Positions 45,401 through 52,130 of a DNA stretch of 64,000 nucleotides are shown here, in pieces. Every line of letters begins with the position of its first letter. Within the stretch, counting starts at the first letter, position 1. The DNA is taken from positions 1 through 64,000 of the forward strand of contig CABQLI010000002.1 in NCBI GenBank assembly GCA_902464965.1. Reading direction: 5' to 3'. This stretch comes from an uncultured Collinsella sp. (GTDB lineage: Bacteria > Actinomycetota > Coriobacteriia > Coriobacteriales > Coriobacteriaceae). The notes under the pieces are model-generated. The model was not told where the DNA came from, did no database searches, and worked only from the letters and a program-made list of their open reading frames with translations. The translations under genes were made by a program, and so were the position numbers.

Positions 45401-47230
45401 GATCTCCTTGGGGTCGCGCAGCTTAATGACCTTGAACAGGGCGTTCTTGATGACGGAATAGGACAGACCTGCCGCGATGTCGCCCACCGTGGCGCCTTCC
45501 TTTTGCGCCTGCTTGACGCGCGAGTTCATAAAGACCGTGCAGCGACTGCCCAGGTCCACCGGGGCCTTGGCATGGATGGCGGCGTCGGCGAACGCGCGCA
45601 CGTCCATGTTCATAGAGACGGCGAAGCTCTCGATAAAGCTACCGCAACCCGACGAGCAGGCCTCGTTGAGCATGATGTGCTCGATGACGCCGTCCTTGAC
45701 GCGCAGGCACTTCATGTCCTGGCCGCCGATGTCCAGAATGAACTCGACGCCGGGCAGGAACGCCTTGGCGCCGCGCAGGTGCGCGACGGTCTCGATTTCG
45801 CCCGAGTCTGCCTTGAGGGCCTCGATGAGCAGCGCCTCGCCGTAGCCCGTGGTGGTCACGTGGCCGATGGTGCAGCCGGCGGGGATGTGGTTGTAGAAAT
45901 CGGCCATGATGACCTTGGCCGTGCCCAGGATGTCGCCGTTGTTGTTGCCGTACCAGGTGTGCAGCAGCTGACCGTCCTCGCCCACGAGCGCGGCTTTCAT
46001 GGTGGTGGAGCCGGCGTCGATGCCGATGAACACGCGGCCGGTGTAGCCGTCGAGCTTGCCCCTAGGAACGACTTCCTGGTCGTGGCGGGTTTTGAACTCG
46101 GCAAAATCCTCGTCGGTGGCAAAGAGCGGATCCAGGCGCTCGACCTCGGCACCCTGCGTGTCACCCAAGCTGTCGATGGCCTCGATGAGCTGTGGGAACG
46201 TGCTGAGCTTATTGGACTCGTGCGCCATGGCGGCGCCGCTCGCCACAAACAGGTGAGCGTTTTGGGGCACAATGCGGTGCTCCTCGTCCAGGTTGAGCGT
46301 GAGGTAGAAGCGGTGGCGCAGCTCGGAGAGGTACTGCAGCGGGCCACCCAGGAAGGCGACGTTGCCGCGGATGGGACGGCCGCACGCCAGACCCGAGATA
46401 GTCTGGGTCACGACAGCCTGGAAGATGGAGGCGGCCACGTCCTCGGGACGGGCGCCCTCGTTGAGCAGCGGCTGCACGTCAGTCTTGGCAAAGACGCCGC
46501 AGCGACTGGCGATGGGATAGATGGTGGTGGCGTTGGCCGCGAGTTCGTTAAGGCCGCTGGCGTCGGTGTGCAGCAGGGTTGCCATCTGATCGATGAAGGC
46601 GCCCGTACCGCCGGCGCAGGTGCCGTTCATGCGCTGCTCGATGCCGTTATCGAAGTAGATGATCTTGGCGTCCTCGCCGCCCAGCTCGATGGCGACATCG
46701 GTGGCCGGGATGAGGGTCTCGACGGCACGCTTGCTGGCGATGACCTCCTGGACAAACTCCAGGTCGAGCCACTGGGACAGCAGAAGGCCGCCCGAGCCGG
46801 TAATGGCGCAGGTCATCTGGGCCGTCGGCAACACGGTCGCAGCGCCCTCGAACAGGTCGCGGGCGCAAGCGCGGACGTCGGTGTGGTGGCGCTGGTACTT
46901 GGCGTAGACGATCTGGTTGTCGTTGTTGAGCACGGCAAGCTTGACGGTGGTGGAGCCCACGTCGATGCCCAGATGCAGGTTGCCGCGGGCGTTCTCGGGG
47001 TTGAAGATCGCGCCTTCGGGGGCCTGGGCGGCGGTGGCGGCTAGGGGCTCGGCGGCGGGCTCGCTAGCGACGGACGTCTCCCCTGCCGCGTTCTTGGCAT
47101 CGGCAACTGCCTCGGCAACTTTCTCAGCAGCCGCGGTCGCGGCCTTCTGCGCGGCATCCACCACGGCAGGTGCAGCCTCACGCGCGGCAGCGACCATACG
47201 GTCCTTAATACCCTCGACGAGTTTGCTCAT
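42449..47230 (-). CDS. Giant 2-hydroxyacyl-CoA dehydratase activator-like protein (two ASKHA domains + DUF2229 + HgdB-like region)
   Basis: 1593 residues. Order: Ala-rich helix (1-75); ASKHA ATPase 1 (about 85-340: LGIDVGSTTVKLAVL, CAGGTGAFIDQM); ASKHA ATPase 2 (about 395-650: IGIDAGSTTMKAALV, ACSSGCGSFIESF); cysteine cluster CGRCSNNC near 685; DUF2229 region (about 750-950: SVCYPAKMSHGH); HgdB-like C-terminal part (VLAGRPYHNDPEINH, SFGCGLDAL) ending with DGCVSCGS. The ATPase cysteines are where activators such as HgdC hold a [4Fe-4S] cluster. Likely an ATP-driven electron-injecting activator or reductase; the substrate is unknown. A TetR gene sits 11 bp upstream. Confidence 0.88.
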   Translation of the reverse strand: MSKLVEGIKDRMVAAAREAAPAVVDAAQKAATAAAEKVAEAVADAKNAAGETSVASEPAAEPLAATAAQAPEGAIFNPENARGNLHLGIDVGSTTVKLAVLNNDNQIVYAKYQRHHTDVRACARDLFEGAATVLPTAQMTCAITGSGGLLLSQWLDLEFVQEVIASKRAVETLIPATDVAIELGGEDAKIIYFDNGIEQRMNGTCAGGTGAFIDQMATLLHTDASGLNELAANATTIYPIASRCGVFAKTDVQPLLNEGARPEDVAASIFQAVVTQTISGLACGRPIRGNVAFLGGPLQYLSELRHRFYLTLNLDEEHRIVPQNAHLFVASGAAMAHESNKLSTFPQLIEAIDSLGDTQGAEVERLDPLFATDEDFAEFKTRHDQEVVPRGKLDGYTGRVFIGIDAGSTTMKAALVGEDGQLLHTWYGNNNGDILGTAKVIMADFYNHIPAGCTIGHVTTTGYGEALLIEALKADSGEIETVAHLRGAKAFLPGVEFILDIGGQDMKCLRVKDGVIEHIMLNEACSSGCGSFIESFAVSMNMDVRAFADAAIHAKAPVDLGSRCTVFMNSRVKQAQKEGATVGDIAAGLSYSVIKNALFKVIKLRDPKEIGSQVIVQGGTFMSDATLRAFEQLTGVHAVRPDIAGCMGAYGAALLARDRAGADGTSTILSAEDIAHLTVTQKHVRCGRCSNNCQLTVNDFGGGRRFITGNRCEKGAGHKKQKTEAPNLFKKKNELLFNREVLSPDEAPRGTVGIPRALNMYENYPFWHAFFTRLGFSVQLSDQSSKKTYQAGIESMPSESVCYPAKMSHGHVMNLIDRGVDFIWMPCVRWERKEDPTAGNCYNCPIVMSYPTALALNIDEIREQNIEFLYPFVPYHDKTELKRRLYQVLAVDRVADAEAGRGRVRGPKITRSEVDAAVNAAFEADARFHEDIQTMGEEALKWVEDHGGHGIVLAGRPYHNDPEINHALPELISSFGFAVFTEDSLAHLVKPERPIRVVDQWMYHSRLYAVARFVTMRNDLDLIQLNSFGCGLDALTTDQVQEILEASGKIYTVLKIDEVSNLGAARIRIRSLMAALKDQEAERLADATAAGEAYEQGDAAPVAPSTDAPAFASRKYTFEAQREGASTAWPKVPFTEQMRDESYTILCPQMAPIHFDLVKEVFRGAGYNLELLPSTDHDAVEAGLRYVNNDICYPSILVTGQIMEAIESGRYDLSKTAVVISQTGGGCRATNYIALIRKALRESGHPEIPVISLSAVALGEDNPGFKVTPALLKQAVYAVLFGDVMMQMLYRCRPYEATPGAANALYEEYMARARKLAPKFNRHNYTKLCREAIRAFDTMPLVGEGTKPRVGVVGEILVKFHPTANNHVVDVIEREGCEAVVPGLLDFFLYSMSNAELQKDELGSSATTRAGMQALIKLVDWMRTPVEEMLEKSRRFEAPERIGTMADKARTVLSVCNNMGEGWLLTAEMLDLIDHGAPNIICTQPFACLPNHVVGKAVIKELRRQHPESNIVAVDYDPGASEVNQLNRIKLMISVAKENMRAGKGFKLEKVAPLAMDEVTGQMRAHDGCVSCGSVDESAVASVAERLGRGIKK

Positions 47231-47241
47231 TGTCTCTCCTC

Positions 47242-47952
47242 TTAGTTGTTGGACTCGACGGCTGCGGCGGTGTCGGCCGCGTCCTCGAGCTGTAGATTCA
47301 ATAGCTTCATGCCGTATTCCGGCACGTTGATATCGATGGGTTGGCCATACAGGTCACCAGGGCGCACAAAAGCGAGCACCGTCATAATGCGCGCCATGGC
47401 CTCGGGCGATTCGGTGAGCCCACGCTCAAACCAGCGCTGAATCATGCCGACCTCGGCACTCACGACGTAGGTGACGTAGTAGTCAAAGAACGTGCCCAGC
47501 GCCAGGCCCAAAATGCCCGTCTGCGCACGCGGCACCACAGCCTCACGCGCGGTGTCGATGATCTTTTTAATAAAGGCGGGGTCGCCGCCCGGGCCCAGCA
47601 AGGCCCCGATAAGGTCGCAATTAGCCGCAAGATAGCGAAGCAGCTCAACCGAACCGGGTGCCGGCTCGAGCTCGTCGATGTTGCGGTAAAGATCAGGTAA
47701 TTGAGCTGCGGTGATAAGCTCCACCCGCTCGCGAATCTCGGCAAGCAGGCCGTTCTCGATCTGGCTGATAAAGTCGGGAATATCGCGGTAGTGCGAATAG
47801 AACGTGCGGCGCGTAAGGCCAGCGCGCTCGGTGAGCGACGCGACATTAATGCGCGAAAGGTCGCCGCTTTCGGCAAGCTCGCTGGCAAGTGCCTGGCGAA
47901 GGGCACGCTGCGAGCGAAGGGACCGGCGGTCGCATTTCTCGAGCTGGGACAA
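47242..47952 (-). CDS. TetR family transcriptional regulator
   Basis: 236 residues, initiated at a TTG (47952) 5 nt after AAGGAGG. The HTH is VASLTERAGLTRRTFYSHYRDIPDF; the C-terminal ligand domain is unassigned. It ends 11 bp before the giant dehydratase-activator gene, so the two are co-transcribed and the regulator probably controls both. A perfect palindrome TGCACACcGTGTGCA (48004-48018) and a degenerate copy at about 47983-47997 lie in its own promoter region and are good operator candidates for autoregulation. Confidence 0.87.
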   Translation of the reverse strand: MSQLEKCDRRSLRSQRALRQALASELAESGDLSRINVASLTERAGLTRRTFYSHYRDIPDFISQIENGLLAEIRERVELITAAQLPDLYRNIDELEPAPGSVELLRYLAANCDLIGALLGPGGDPAFIKKIIDTAREAVVPRAQTGILGLALGTFFDYYVTYVVSAEVGMIQRWFERGLTESPEAMARIMTVLAFVRPGDLYGQPIDINVPEYGMKLLNLQLEDAADTAAAVESNN

Positions 47953-47982
47953 GCGTCCTCCTTGTTACTCAACCTGTGCGCT

Positions 47983-48019
47983 ATTGCACAGTGCGAGTAT
48001 TATTGCACACCGTGTGCAT
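47983..48019 (-). promoter_or_regulatory. Candidate operator pair of the TetR at 47242
   Basis: TGCACACcGTGTGCA is a perfect 15-bp palindrome at 48004-48018. TTGCACAGTGCGA at about 47983-47995 repeats the half-sites imperfectly. Both are 30-65 bp before the TTG start. Confidence 0.5.
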
Positions 48020-48043
48020 CAACACGTAAAGGCAATATTTAGG

Positions 48044-48073
48044 ATGTGACGAAGAGCAGTCCCTTTGTCACAT
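48044..48073 (-). repeat. Hairpin element, TGTGAC-arm variant
   Basis: ATGTGAC and GTCACAT are perfect arms; the minus-strand inner sequence is AAAGGGACTGC. It shares the GGGAC core with the stop-codon elements but is not at a stop codon. Confidence 0.55.
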
Positions 48074-48129
48074 TCAGCGACCGCCTAGGTTGTGCCAGTT
48101 GTGCCCGGCTTTTGGAGTGGCATTGCCGA

Positions 48130-48158
48130 TTGTTCAAAATGTCATTCGTGGGTAGAAT
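48130..48158 (+). promoter_or_regulatory. Promoter of the convergent antitoxin RNA candidate
   Basis: TTGTTC (48130-48135), a 17-bp spacer and TAGAAT (48153-48158). Transcription would start near 48165. Confidence 0.65.
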
Positions 48159-48164
48159 AGTGTC

Positions 48165-48250
48165 GACGGCAGCCCAAGTTCTGGAAAGCTGGGCAGCGCC
48201 GTTGTTTGCATTAGGGGGTCAACGCCTTAGCGGCGGCGACCCCTTCTGTT
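48165..48250 (+). ncRNA. Candidate antisense antitoxin RNA of a type I toxin-antitoxin locus
   Basis: A predicted transcript of about 85 nt from the promoter at 48130-48158. Its 5' part folds as ACGGC-(A)GCCC...GGGC-(AGC)GCCGT. Its 3' end is the hairpin GGGGTC..CGCC/GGCG..GACCCC (48215-48243) followed by TTCTGTT. It runs against the toxin mRNA and overlaps its last five or six codons and terminator. The sequence just after the -10 box (GACGGCAGC) is repeated just after the toxin's own -10 box, in inverted orientation on the DNA. Confidence 0.5.
48215..48243. terminator. Shared bidirectional terminator of toxin and antitoxin transcripts
   Basis: GGGGTC-AA-CGCC-TTAGC-GGCG-GC-GACCCC. Stem of ten pairs with a 2-nt internal loop; it lies between the two converging transcripts and includes the toxin stop codon. 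Confidence 0.6.
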
Positions 48251-48352
48251 ACGCTTCGAACGCTGCTTGAGTGCCTCGGAAAGGCCGACAAGCGCCGTGA
48301 AGAACGAGACCAAAGCGGTCAGAAGCCTCACGAAATCAATCAGATCGGTCAT
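48227..48352 (-). CDS. 41-residue one-helix basic peptide, candidate type I toxin
   Basis: It starts MTDLIDFVRLLTALVSFFTA, continues LVGLSEALKQ and ends in a basic tail with ten Arg/Lys in the last thirteen residues (RSKRNRRGRRR). One predicted membrane helix (about residues 5-24) followed by a positive tail is the design of Fst/Ldr/holin-like toxins. The ribosome site GGGAGGTGA is 8 nt before the ATG and is enclosed in a perfect 8-bp stem (CCCTCCAT-CTG-ATGGGAGG, 48361-48379), so translation should be restrained. A -10 TAGAAT is at 48422-48417. Sequence similarity to a named toxin family is not claimed. Confidence 0.6.
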   Translation of the reverse strand: MTDLIDFVRLLTALVSFFTALVGLSEALKQRSKRNRRGRRR

Positions 48353-48360
48353 GGGCATCA

Positions 48361-48379
48361 CCTCCCATCAGATGGAGGG
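48361..48379 (-). promoter_or_regulatory. Shine-Dalgarno-sequestering stem-loop in the toxin leader
   Basis: In the mRNA, CCCTCCAT pairs with ATGGGAGG around CTG. The right arm is the ribosome-binding site of the 41-residue peptide. Confidence 0.7.
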
Positions 48380-48416
48380 CGCTGCCCGACACATGGAGCT
48401 GCCGTCAACGATACCG

Positions 48417-48445
48417 ATTCTATCAAAACTTAGTTATATATACGA
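48417..48445 (-). promoter_or_regulatory. Candidate promoter of the toxin mRNA
   Basis: -10 TAGAAT at 48422-48417 with a weak TTCGTA about 18 bp upstream in a very AT-rich stretch (TATATATAAC). The leader would be about 58 nt. Confidence 0.45.
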
Positions 48446-48474
48446 ATATATGTTCGCATGCCAAAGGTGCAGGG

Positions 48475-48510
48475 TTCTCATGAAAAAGGGGCTGTCCCTT
48501 TGCCACATTA
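48475..48510 (-). repeat. Stop-codon hairpin element, variant (after the HAD gene)
   Basis: After the HAD TAA (48510-48508) the minus strand reads TGTGGCAAAGGGACAGCCCC then TTTTTCATGA. AAAGGG pairs with CCCTTT, and the GGGACAG core is kept; the outer arms are degenerate. Confidence 0.55.
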
Positions 48511-49371
48511 TTCGATGACGGTGCGAGAGTTTTGCTTATGCATGGTGGCAAGCATGTGTTTGGGGACAGCGTGGACCATGCAGCTGCCGATGGTCGCGCT
48601 CGCAGCGGCCTTGGCTGCATCGCTAGCGTTTTTGGTCGCGTAGCTGTGACGGAAGCGTTTGAGCATTGCAATGTCATTGCCGCCGTCGCCGTAAACCGCG
48701 ACCTCGTCCTCGGCAATACCGTAGTAGCCCGCCAGCCAGGCCACGCTCTCACCCTTGTTGCACGCCACGTCCGTGATTTCGAACATCACCGGATCGAACG
48801 GCGCGTTGACCACGCGGTCCGAGCGCTCGGCCAAATACGCCTTAAGGTCGCGCTCCAGCTCGGGCGAGGTCACGCGACAATTGATCTTGCATACATCGTG
48901 ACGCAAGATATCGCCGATCGACTGATCGAAATACTGCTCCTCGTGATACCCGCCACGTGCACGCATGCCGCGCATCACGATGCGCTTGATAGGGCTGTCC
49001 TTCTTAAAACCCGCCTGGTGCATCTCGAACGAACCGCTCGAGAACATGCCGTCGGGCGTGGAGCAGTCGAAGCAAATGTCCGGGAACGCCTTGAGCAACT
49101 CCTCGGTAACCTGTGGGTCGATGGTCCAGGTTTTGAGTACCTCGCCATGGCTGTCGCGCACGATGGATCCGTTGGAGCAGCAGGCGTCAAGCGCCAGGCC
49201 CGTAAAGCCATGCTCGCCGACCGGCAGCGTCGAGCGTCCGGTCGCGGGAACCACATGCAGGCCAGCCTCGGTCAGCTCGCGAATGGCACGGCGAATGGTC
49301 CCATCTGCCTCGTGCAGGGCGTTGAGCAGCGTTCCGTCTAAGTCACTCGCAAACATCTTGATCATGGGCAT
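48508..49371 (-). CDS. HAD superfamily Cof-like phosphatase
   Basis: 287 residues. Motif I is MFASDLDGTLL, motif II ATGRST, and the C-terminal motifs include VYGDGGNDIAMLKRF (motif IV) after NKGESVAWL (Lys of motif III). Sugar-phosphate or FMN-type phosphatase; substrate unknown. Two ATGs 6 nt apart (49371, 49365) both fit AAGGAGAGG. The ribosome site and both ATGs lie in the right arm of a 24-bp inverted repeat (49363-49422), so translation may depend on opening that hairpin. Confidence 0.85.
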   Translation of the reverse strand: MPMIKMFASDLDGTLLNALHEADGTIRRAIRELTEAGLHVVPATGRSTLPVGEHGFTGLALDACCSNGSIVRDSHGEVLKTWTIDPQVTEELLKAFPDICFDCSTPDGMFSSGSFEMHQAGFKKDSPIKRIVMRGMRARGGYHEEQYFDQSIGDILRHDVCKINCRVTSPELERDLKAYLAERSDRVVNAPFDPVMFEITDVACNKGESVAWLAGYYGIAEDEVAVYGDGGNDIAMLKRFRHSYATKNASDAAKAAASATIGSCMVHAVPKHMLATMHKQNSRTVIE

Positions 49372-49422
49372 GCCTCTCCTTCGTCTGCACGATATTGTAG
49401 ACGAAGGAGAGGCGCGCCCATG
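49363..49422 (-). promoter_or_regulatory. Long leader hairpin covering the HAD gene start
   Basis: In the mRNA, CATGGGC-GC-GCCTCTCCTTCGTCT (49422-49399) pairs with AGACGAAGGAGAGGC-AT-GCCCATG (49386-49363): 22 of 24 positions pair, around a 12-nt loop. The right arm contains AAGGAG and two start codons. It could be a translational switch, or an operator at the DNA level. Confidence 0.6.
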
Positions 49423-49486
49423 CAAGGGTGTTCCAACGCGCCGGGACATTCGCTTCCGCAAAGCAACGGTGCCCCAGCGCGTTAAA

Positions 49487-50743
49487 TCAATCGTTCGAGC
49501 GACTTTTCAGTCGATAAAACAGCGCCGTCGTCAACGTCAGCACCGCCAGCATGCCTGCGAATACAATCGCCGGTGCCCATCGATCATATGCGAGCCCGTA
49601 AACCAATTGGCCAATAGGCGTTGCGCAGGAAAGCGCCATGTAAACGAGTGCCAGCACTTTTCCGCAGAGTTCCTTTGGCGCTGACCGCTGAACGAATGAA
49701 ACGATTTCAACCGATGTAATGCTTGCCCACGCCATGACCCATGCCGAGACGGCCGCAAACGTGACAAACGCAAATTCGTCAGGACTGAACAGTAGCGTGA
49801 CAATGATCGGTGCAACTCCAAAACAGATCATCGCGACATATCGACATATGCCATTGAAAGAAAACCGATGCGGCCAAATGCCGACCAAGCCACTGCCGGC
49901 AAGACCGCCCAAGCCCATAGCAACCTCAACTATCCCAACGCAGGACGATTGCATGCCGAGATGCTTTGTAACAATAATGGGAGCGCCAATCGTTAGCCCA
50001 ACCAACGCAAGGTTCAAAACTGCCGCAAGCAAAATCACAGCGGTCAATGATGCATTTTGCAACAGATACCGAATCGACTCCCGAAAATCGTTTCGGCATG
50101 TCGAGCAAGTCGTACTGTCCCCTGTCATTCCAGATGAGGCATATCGCTTGAGTGTGCCCCCGAACAGCAGGGCTGACATCGCAAACGTCAACGCCGCGGT
50201 TTCGCATAGAGCATCGATACCAAAGCACCCATAGACTGCCGTCCCGACTACAGGCCCCAAGATATTGCTCGCCATGGTTACCTGCGAGACCAACGCTGTG
50301 GCACGCTCAACCTTTTCTTGGCCCATCATGTGCACCGTCTCAATTTGAAGCATCGGTTTCAGCAGCGATTGGATGCCATATTGGACGCAAAGTATTGCCA
50401 CCACGACAACGGCAAGGGGCAGCGACCGCTTCATGGGGATAAACAACAGCGATGCAGCCATCAGAACAATGCCGAGCACCACAAGAACCCCGCAGTGTCT
50501 CCCACGATCCGCCAAGATTCCGCCAGCCGGAGTCGCAAGCACGCCCGGCACGAACGCTATCGCCGCGACGGTGCCATATAACGTTGACGAGCCGCTGCAA
50601 TCGAACAAGTAAAGCGGGCACGCAAAGCACAGTGCCGACAACATCGAATACGCGCACAACTGTGCAACAAGAAGACCGAATAGTCTGATAGATCGCACCG
50701 TTTTTTGCGCCAACGAGACGCTACTCCTCCGCATTCCAGCCAT
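49487..50743 (-). CDS. MFS transporter, likely drug or metabolite exporter
   Basis: 418 residues from the ATG at 50743 (GGGGGCGGG just ahead; another ATG 9 nt downstream). About twelve hydrophobic helices. The loop 2-3 motif is PAGGILADRGRHCG, the MFS signature between helices 2 and 3; the second half begins after the basic loop near residue 200. The protein resembles MFS_3/EntS-like exporters in pattern. The codon mix is noticeably less GC-biased than its neighbours. Control is probably by the TetR gene just upstream, with palindromic operators in the intervening 100 bp. Confidence 0.85.
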   Translation of the reverse strand: MAGMRRSSVSLAQKTVRSIRLFGLLVAQLCAYSMLSALCFACPLYLFDCSGSSTLYGTVAAIAFVPGVLATPAGGILADRGRHCGVLVVLGIVLMAASLLFIPMKRSLPLAVVVVAILCVQYGIQSLLKPMLQIETVHMMGQEKVERATALVSQVTMASNILGPVVGTAVYGCFGIDALCETAALTFAMSALLFGGTLKRYASSGMTGDSTTCSTCRNDFRESIRYLLQNASLTAVILLAAVLNLALVGLTIGAPIIVTKHLGMQSSCVGIVEVAMGLGGLAGSGLVGIWPHRFSFNGICRYVAMICFGVAPIIVTLLFSPDEFAFVTFAAVSAWVMAWASITSVEIVSFVQRSAPKELCGKVLALVYMALSCATPIGQLVYGLAYDRWAPAIVFAGMLAVLTLTTALFYRLKSRSND

Positions 50744-50756
50744 AAGCCCGCCCCCT

Positions 50757-50842
50757 ATACATACCATTAGTATGTATTTAATGACTTGAAAAGGGCAGCC
50801 GTGGCTACCCTCACAAATCAATTACATACCATTGGTATCTAT
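50757..50842 (-). promoter_or_regulatory. Candidate TetR operators between the TetR and MFS genes
   Basis: ATACATAC-CATTA-GTATGTAT (50757-50777) is a perfect inverted repeat. ACATACCATTGGTATCTA (about 50825-50842) is a second, imperfect copy of the same core. They bracket the region where the MFS promoter must lie. Confidence 0.65.
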
Positions 50843-50843
50843 A

Positions 50844-51506
50844 TTACCACCCGGCGCGGTCCCATACGTCCCAAATCTCCGCCGTTGTCTGAAGCACTTC
50901 ATTACCCAAATCGAGCCCCACCGCGGCCGCCATCTGCGCCAAACATTGTGCGCGAGCAAGCATTCGCTCCTTGGGCTCGAGCGGACGGAACAGCGGCAAC
51001 AGCCAAAGATTCGCCAACAACGACACCGCCTCTGCCGCTTCGCGCGGGCATTCGCACACAATGGAGCCGTCAGTGATGCCCTCCTCGATTACCTGCAAGA
51101 GATTGCCATCGGCCGACTCGTCAAACGAGCCCTGGTACTGCATCGCCAGTAGACGCGAGCTTTTTACCGGATCTGCCGCAGGATGCATGCGTGCCCATAG
51201 CTCAATTTGCGGAACAACGGACTCGGGCGCATAAAGTCGTTTGAGCTTTTGAGCTCCCGTCATATTGCCAGCACCGAGTGTCGCGCGACGGTGCTCAACA
51301 ATCGGAGCCATTGCCCGATCAAATGCGGCGTCGAAAATCTCCTCTTTACTCTTAAAGTGATGATAGACAGCGCCCTTGGTCATGCCATCGAGGCGGTCGA
51401 CGATATCTTGAATGCTCGTCCCCTCATAACCCTGTGCGCAGAATAACTCCAGCGCCGCGTCGAGAATCTTCGCGACCGTCTCCTCGGGATATTTATTACG
51501 ACCCAT
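50844..51506 (-). CDS. TetR family regulator of the adjacent MFS exporter
   Basis: 220 residues from the ATG at 51506 (GGATGG upstream). The HTH domain is EETVAKILDAALELF...GTSIQDIVDRLDGMTKGAVYHHFKSKEEIF, a textbook TetR N-terminus; the ligand domain is unassigned. It precedes the MFS gene in the same direction, with two palindromes sharing TACCATT-GGTAT-like cores in the gap. Repression of the exporter, and possibly of itself, is the natural reading. An extended frame to 51542 lacks a ribosome site. Confidence 0.9.
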   Translation of the reverse strand: MGRNKYPEETVAKILDAALELFCAQGYEGTSIQDIVDRLDGMTKGAVYHHFKSKEEIFDAAFDRAMAPIVEHRRATLGAGNMTGAQKLKRLYAPESVVPQIELWARMHPAADPVKSSRLLAMQYQGSFDESADGNLLQVIEEGITDGSIVCECPREAAEAVSLLANLWLLPLFRPLEPKERMLARAQCLAQMAAAVGLDLGNEVLQTTAEIWDVWDRAGW

Positions 51507-51580
51507 AATCTGTCCATCCGCAACGCAAGTCTTGTGCCTCATTGCAGCATTTTAACGTTGCGGATGGCAGGCGGTCGATT

Positions 51581-51919
51581 CTATACCGCGGCGGGACCAT
51601 GTTCGCCGGTGCGAATGCGAATGACTTCCTCGACCGGCTCGACCCAAATCTTGCCATCGCCGACGGCTCCGGTGCGTGCGGCGTTGCAGATAATCTCGAC
51701 AATGCCGTCGACGTGCTTGTCGGCGCAGATGAGGGTGAACTGCACCTTAGGGATCATGTTGACAAGCAACTCGTTGCCGCGCACGTATTCCTTCCAGCCA
51801 TGCTGTGCGCCGCAGCCCTGCACCTGGTTGATAGTCATGCCACGAACATCGGCAGCAAACAGCGCGTCTTTAAGAACCTCAAGCTTTTCCTGGCGCACGA
51901 TAGCCGTGATCTTTTTCAT
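51581..51919 (-). CDS. glnK: PII-type nitrogen regulatory protein with atypical T-loop
   Basis: Trimeric signal protein that blocks AmtB when nitrogen is plentiful. Length is 112 residues, starting MKKITAIVRQEKLEVLKDAL, with the B-loop TGAVGDGKIWVEPVEEVIRIRTGE. The T-loop reads GCGAQHGWKEYVRGNELLVN. Aligned to enteric GlnK (EIYRG), the modified Tyr51 position is Val and the preceding residue is Tyr. Uridylylation or adenylylation at the usual site would therefore not be possible. It lies downstream of amtB, the typical pair, separated by a 109-bp palindrome. GAGAGGA precedes the ATG. Confidence 0.92.
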   Translation of the reverse strand: MKKITAIVRQEKLEVLKDALFAADVRGMTINQVQGCGAQHGWKEYVRGNELLVNMIPKVQFTLICADKHVDGIVEIICNAARTGAVGDGKIWVEPVEEVIRIRTGEHGPAAV

Positions 51920-52021
51920 AATGAATTCCTCTCAATAATCAACGTATCCCTTTACATGAGACGCGGGTTTCCCAGGTGCCGCAAGCCAACCTCAGAAATC
52001 AAAAAGTTCAACTGACTGGTC

Positions 52022-52130
52022 TTAGCAGGTTTCCCAAGTGCCGCAGATTGCCGTGAAAGAGGAGCGAAGCGTACTTAAGTACGTGAGCGACGATTGAACG
52101 GCAAGGTGCGGTGCTTGGGGAAGCTGCTAA
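52022..52130. repeat. 109-bp nested palindrome between amtB and glnK
   Basis: TTAGCAG(GT)TTCCCAAG-TGCCGCA..TTGCCGT pairs imperfectly with ACGGCAA..TGCGG-GCTTGGGGAA-CTGCTAA. The tip is GTACTTAAGTAC. It includes the amtB stop codon. A partial extra copy of one arm, GTTTCCCAGGTGCCGCAAG, lies at 51969-51987. It may lower glnK read-through. Confidence 0.75.

Noticed and set aside
44219..47044. 941-codon open frame on the plus strand
   Set aside because: It runs antisense through the giant activator gene; the translation has no family pattern and reflects the high GC third-position bias of the real gene.
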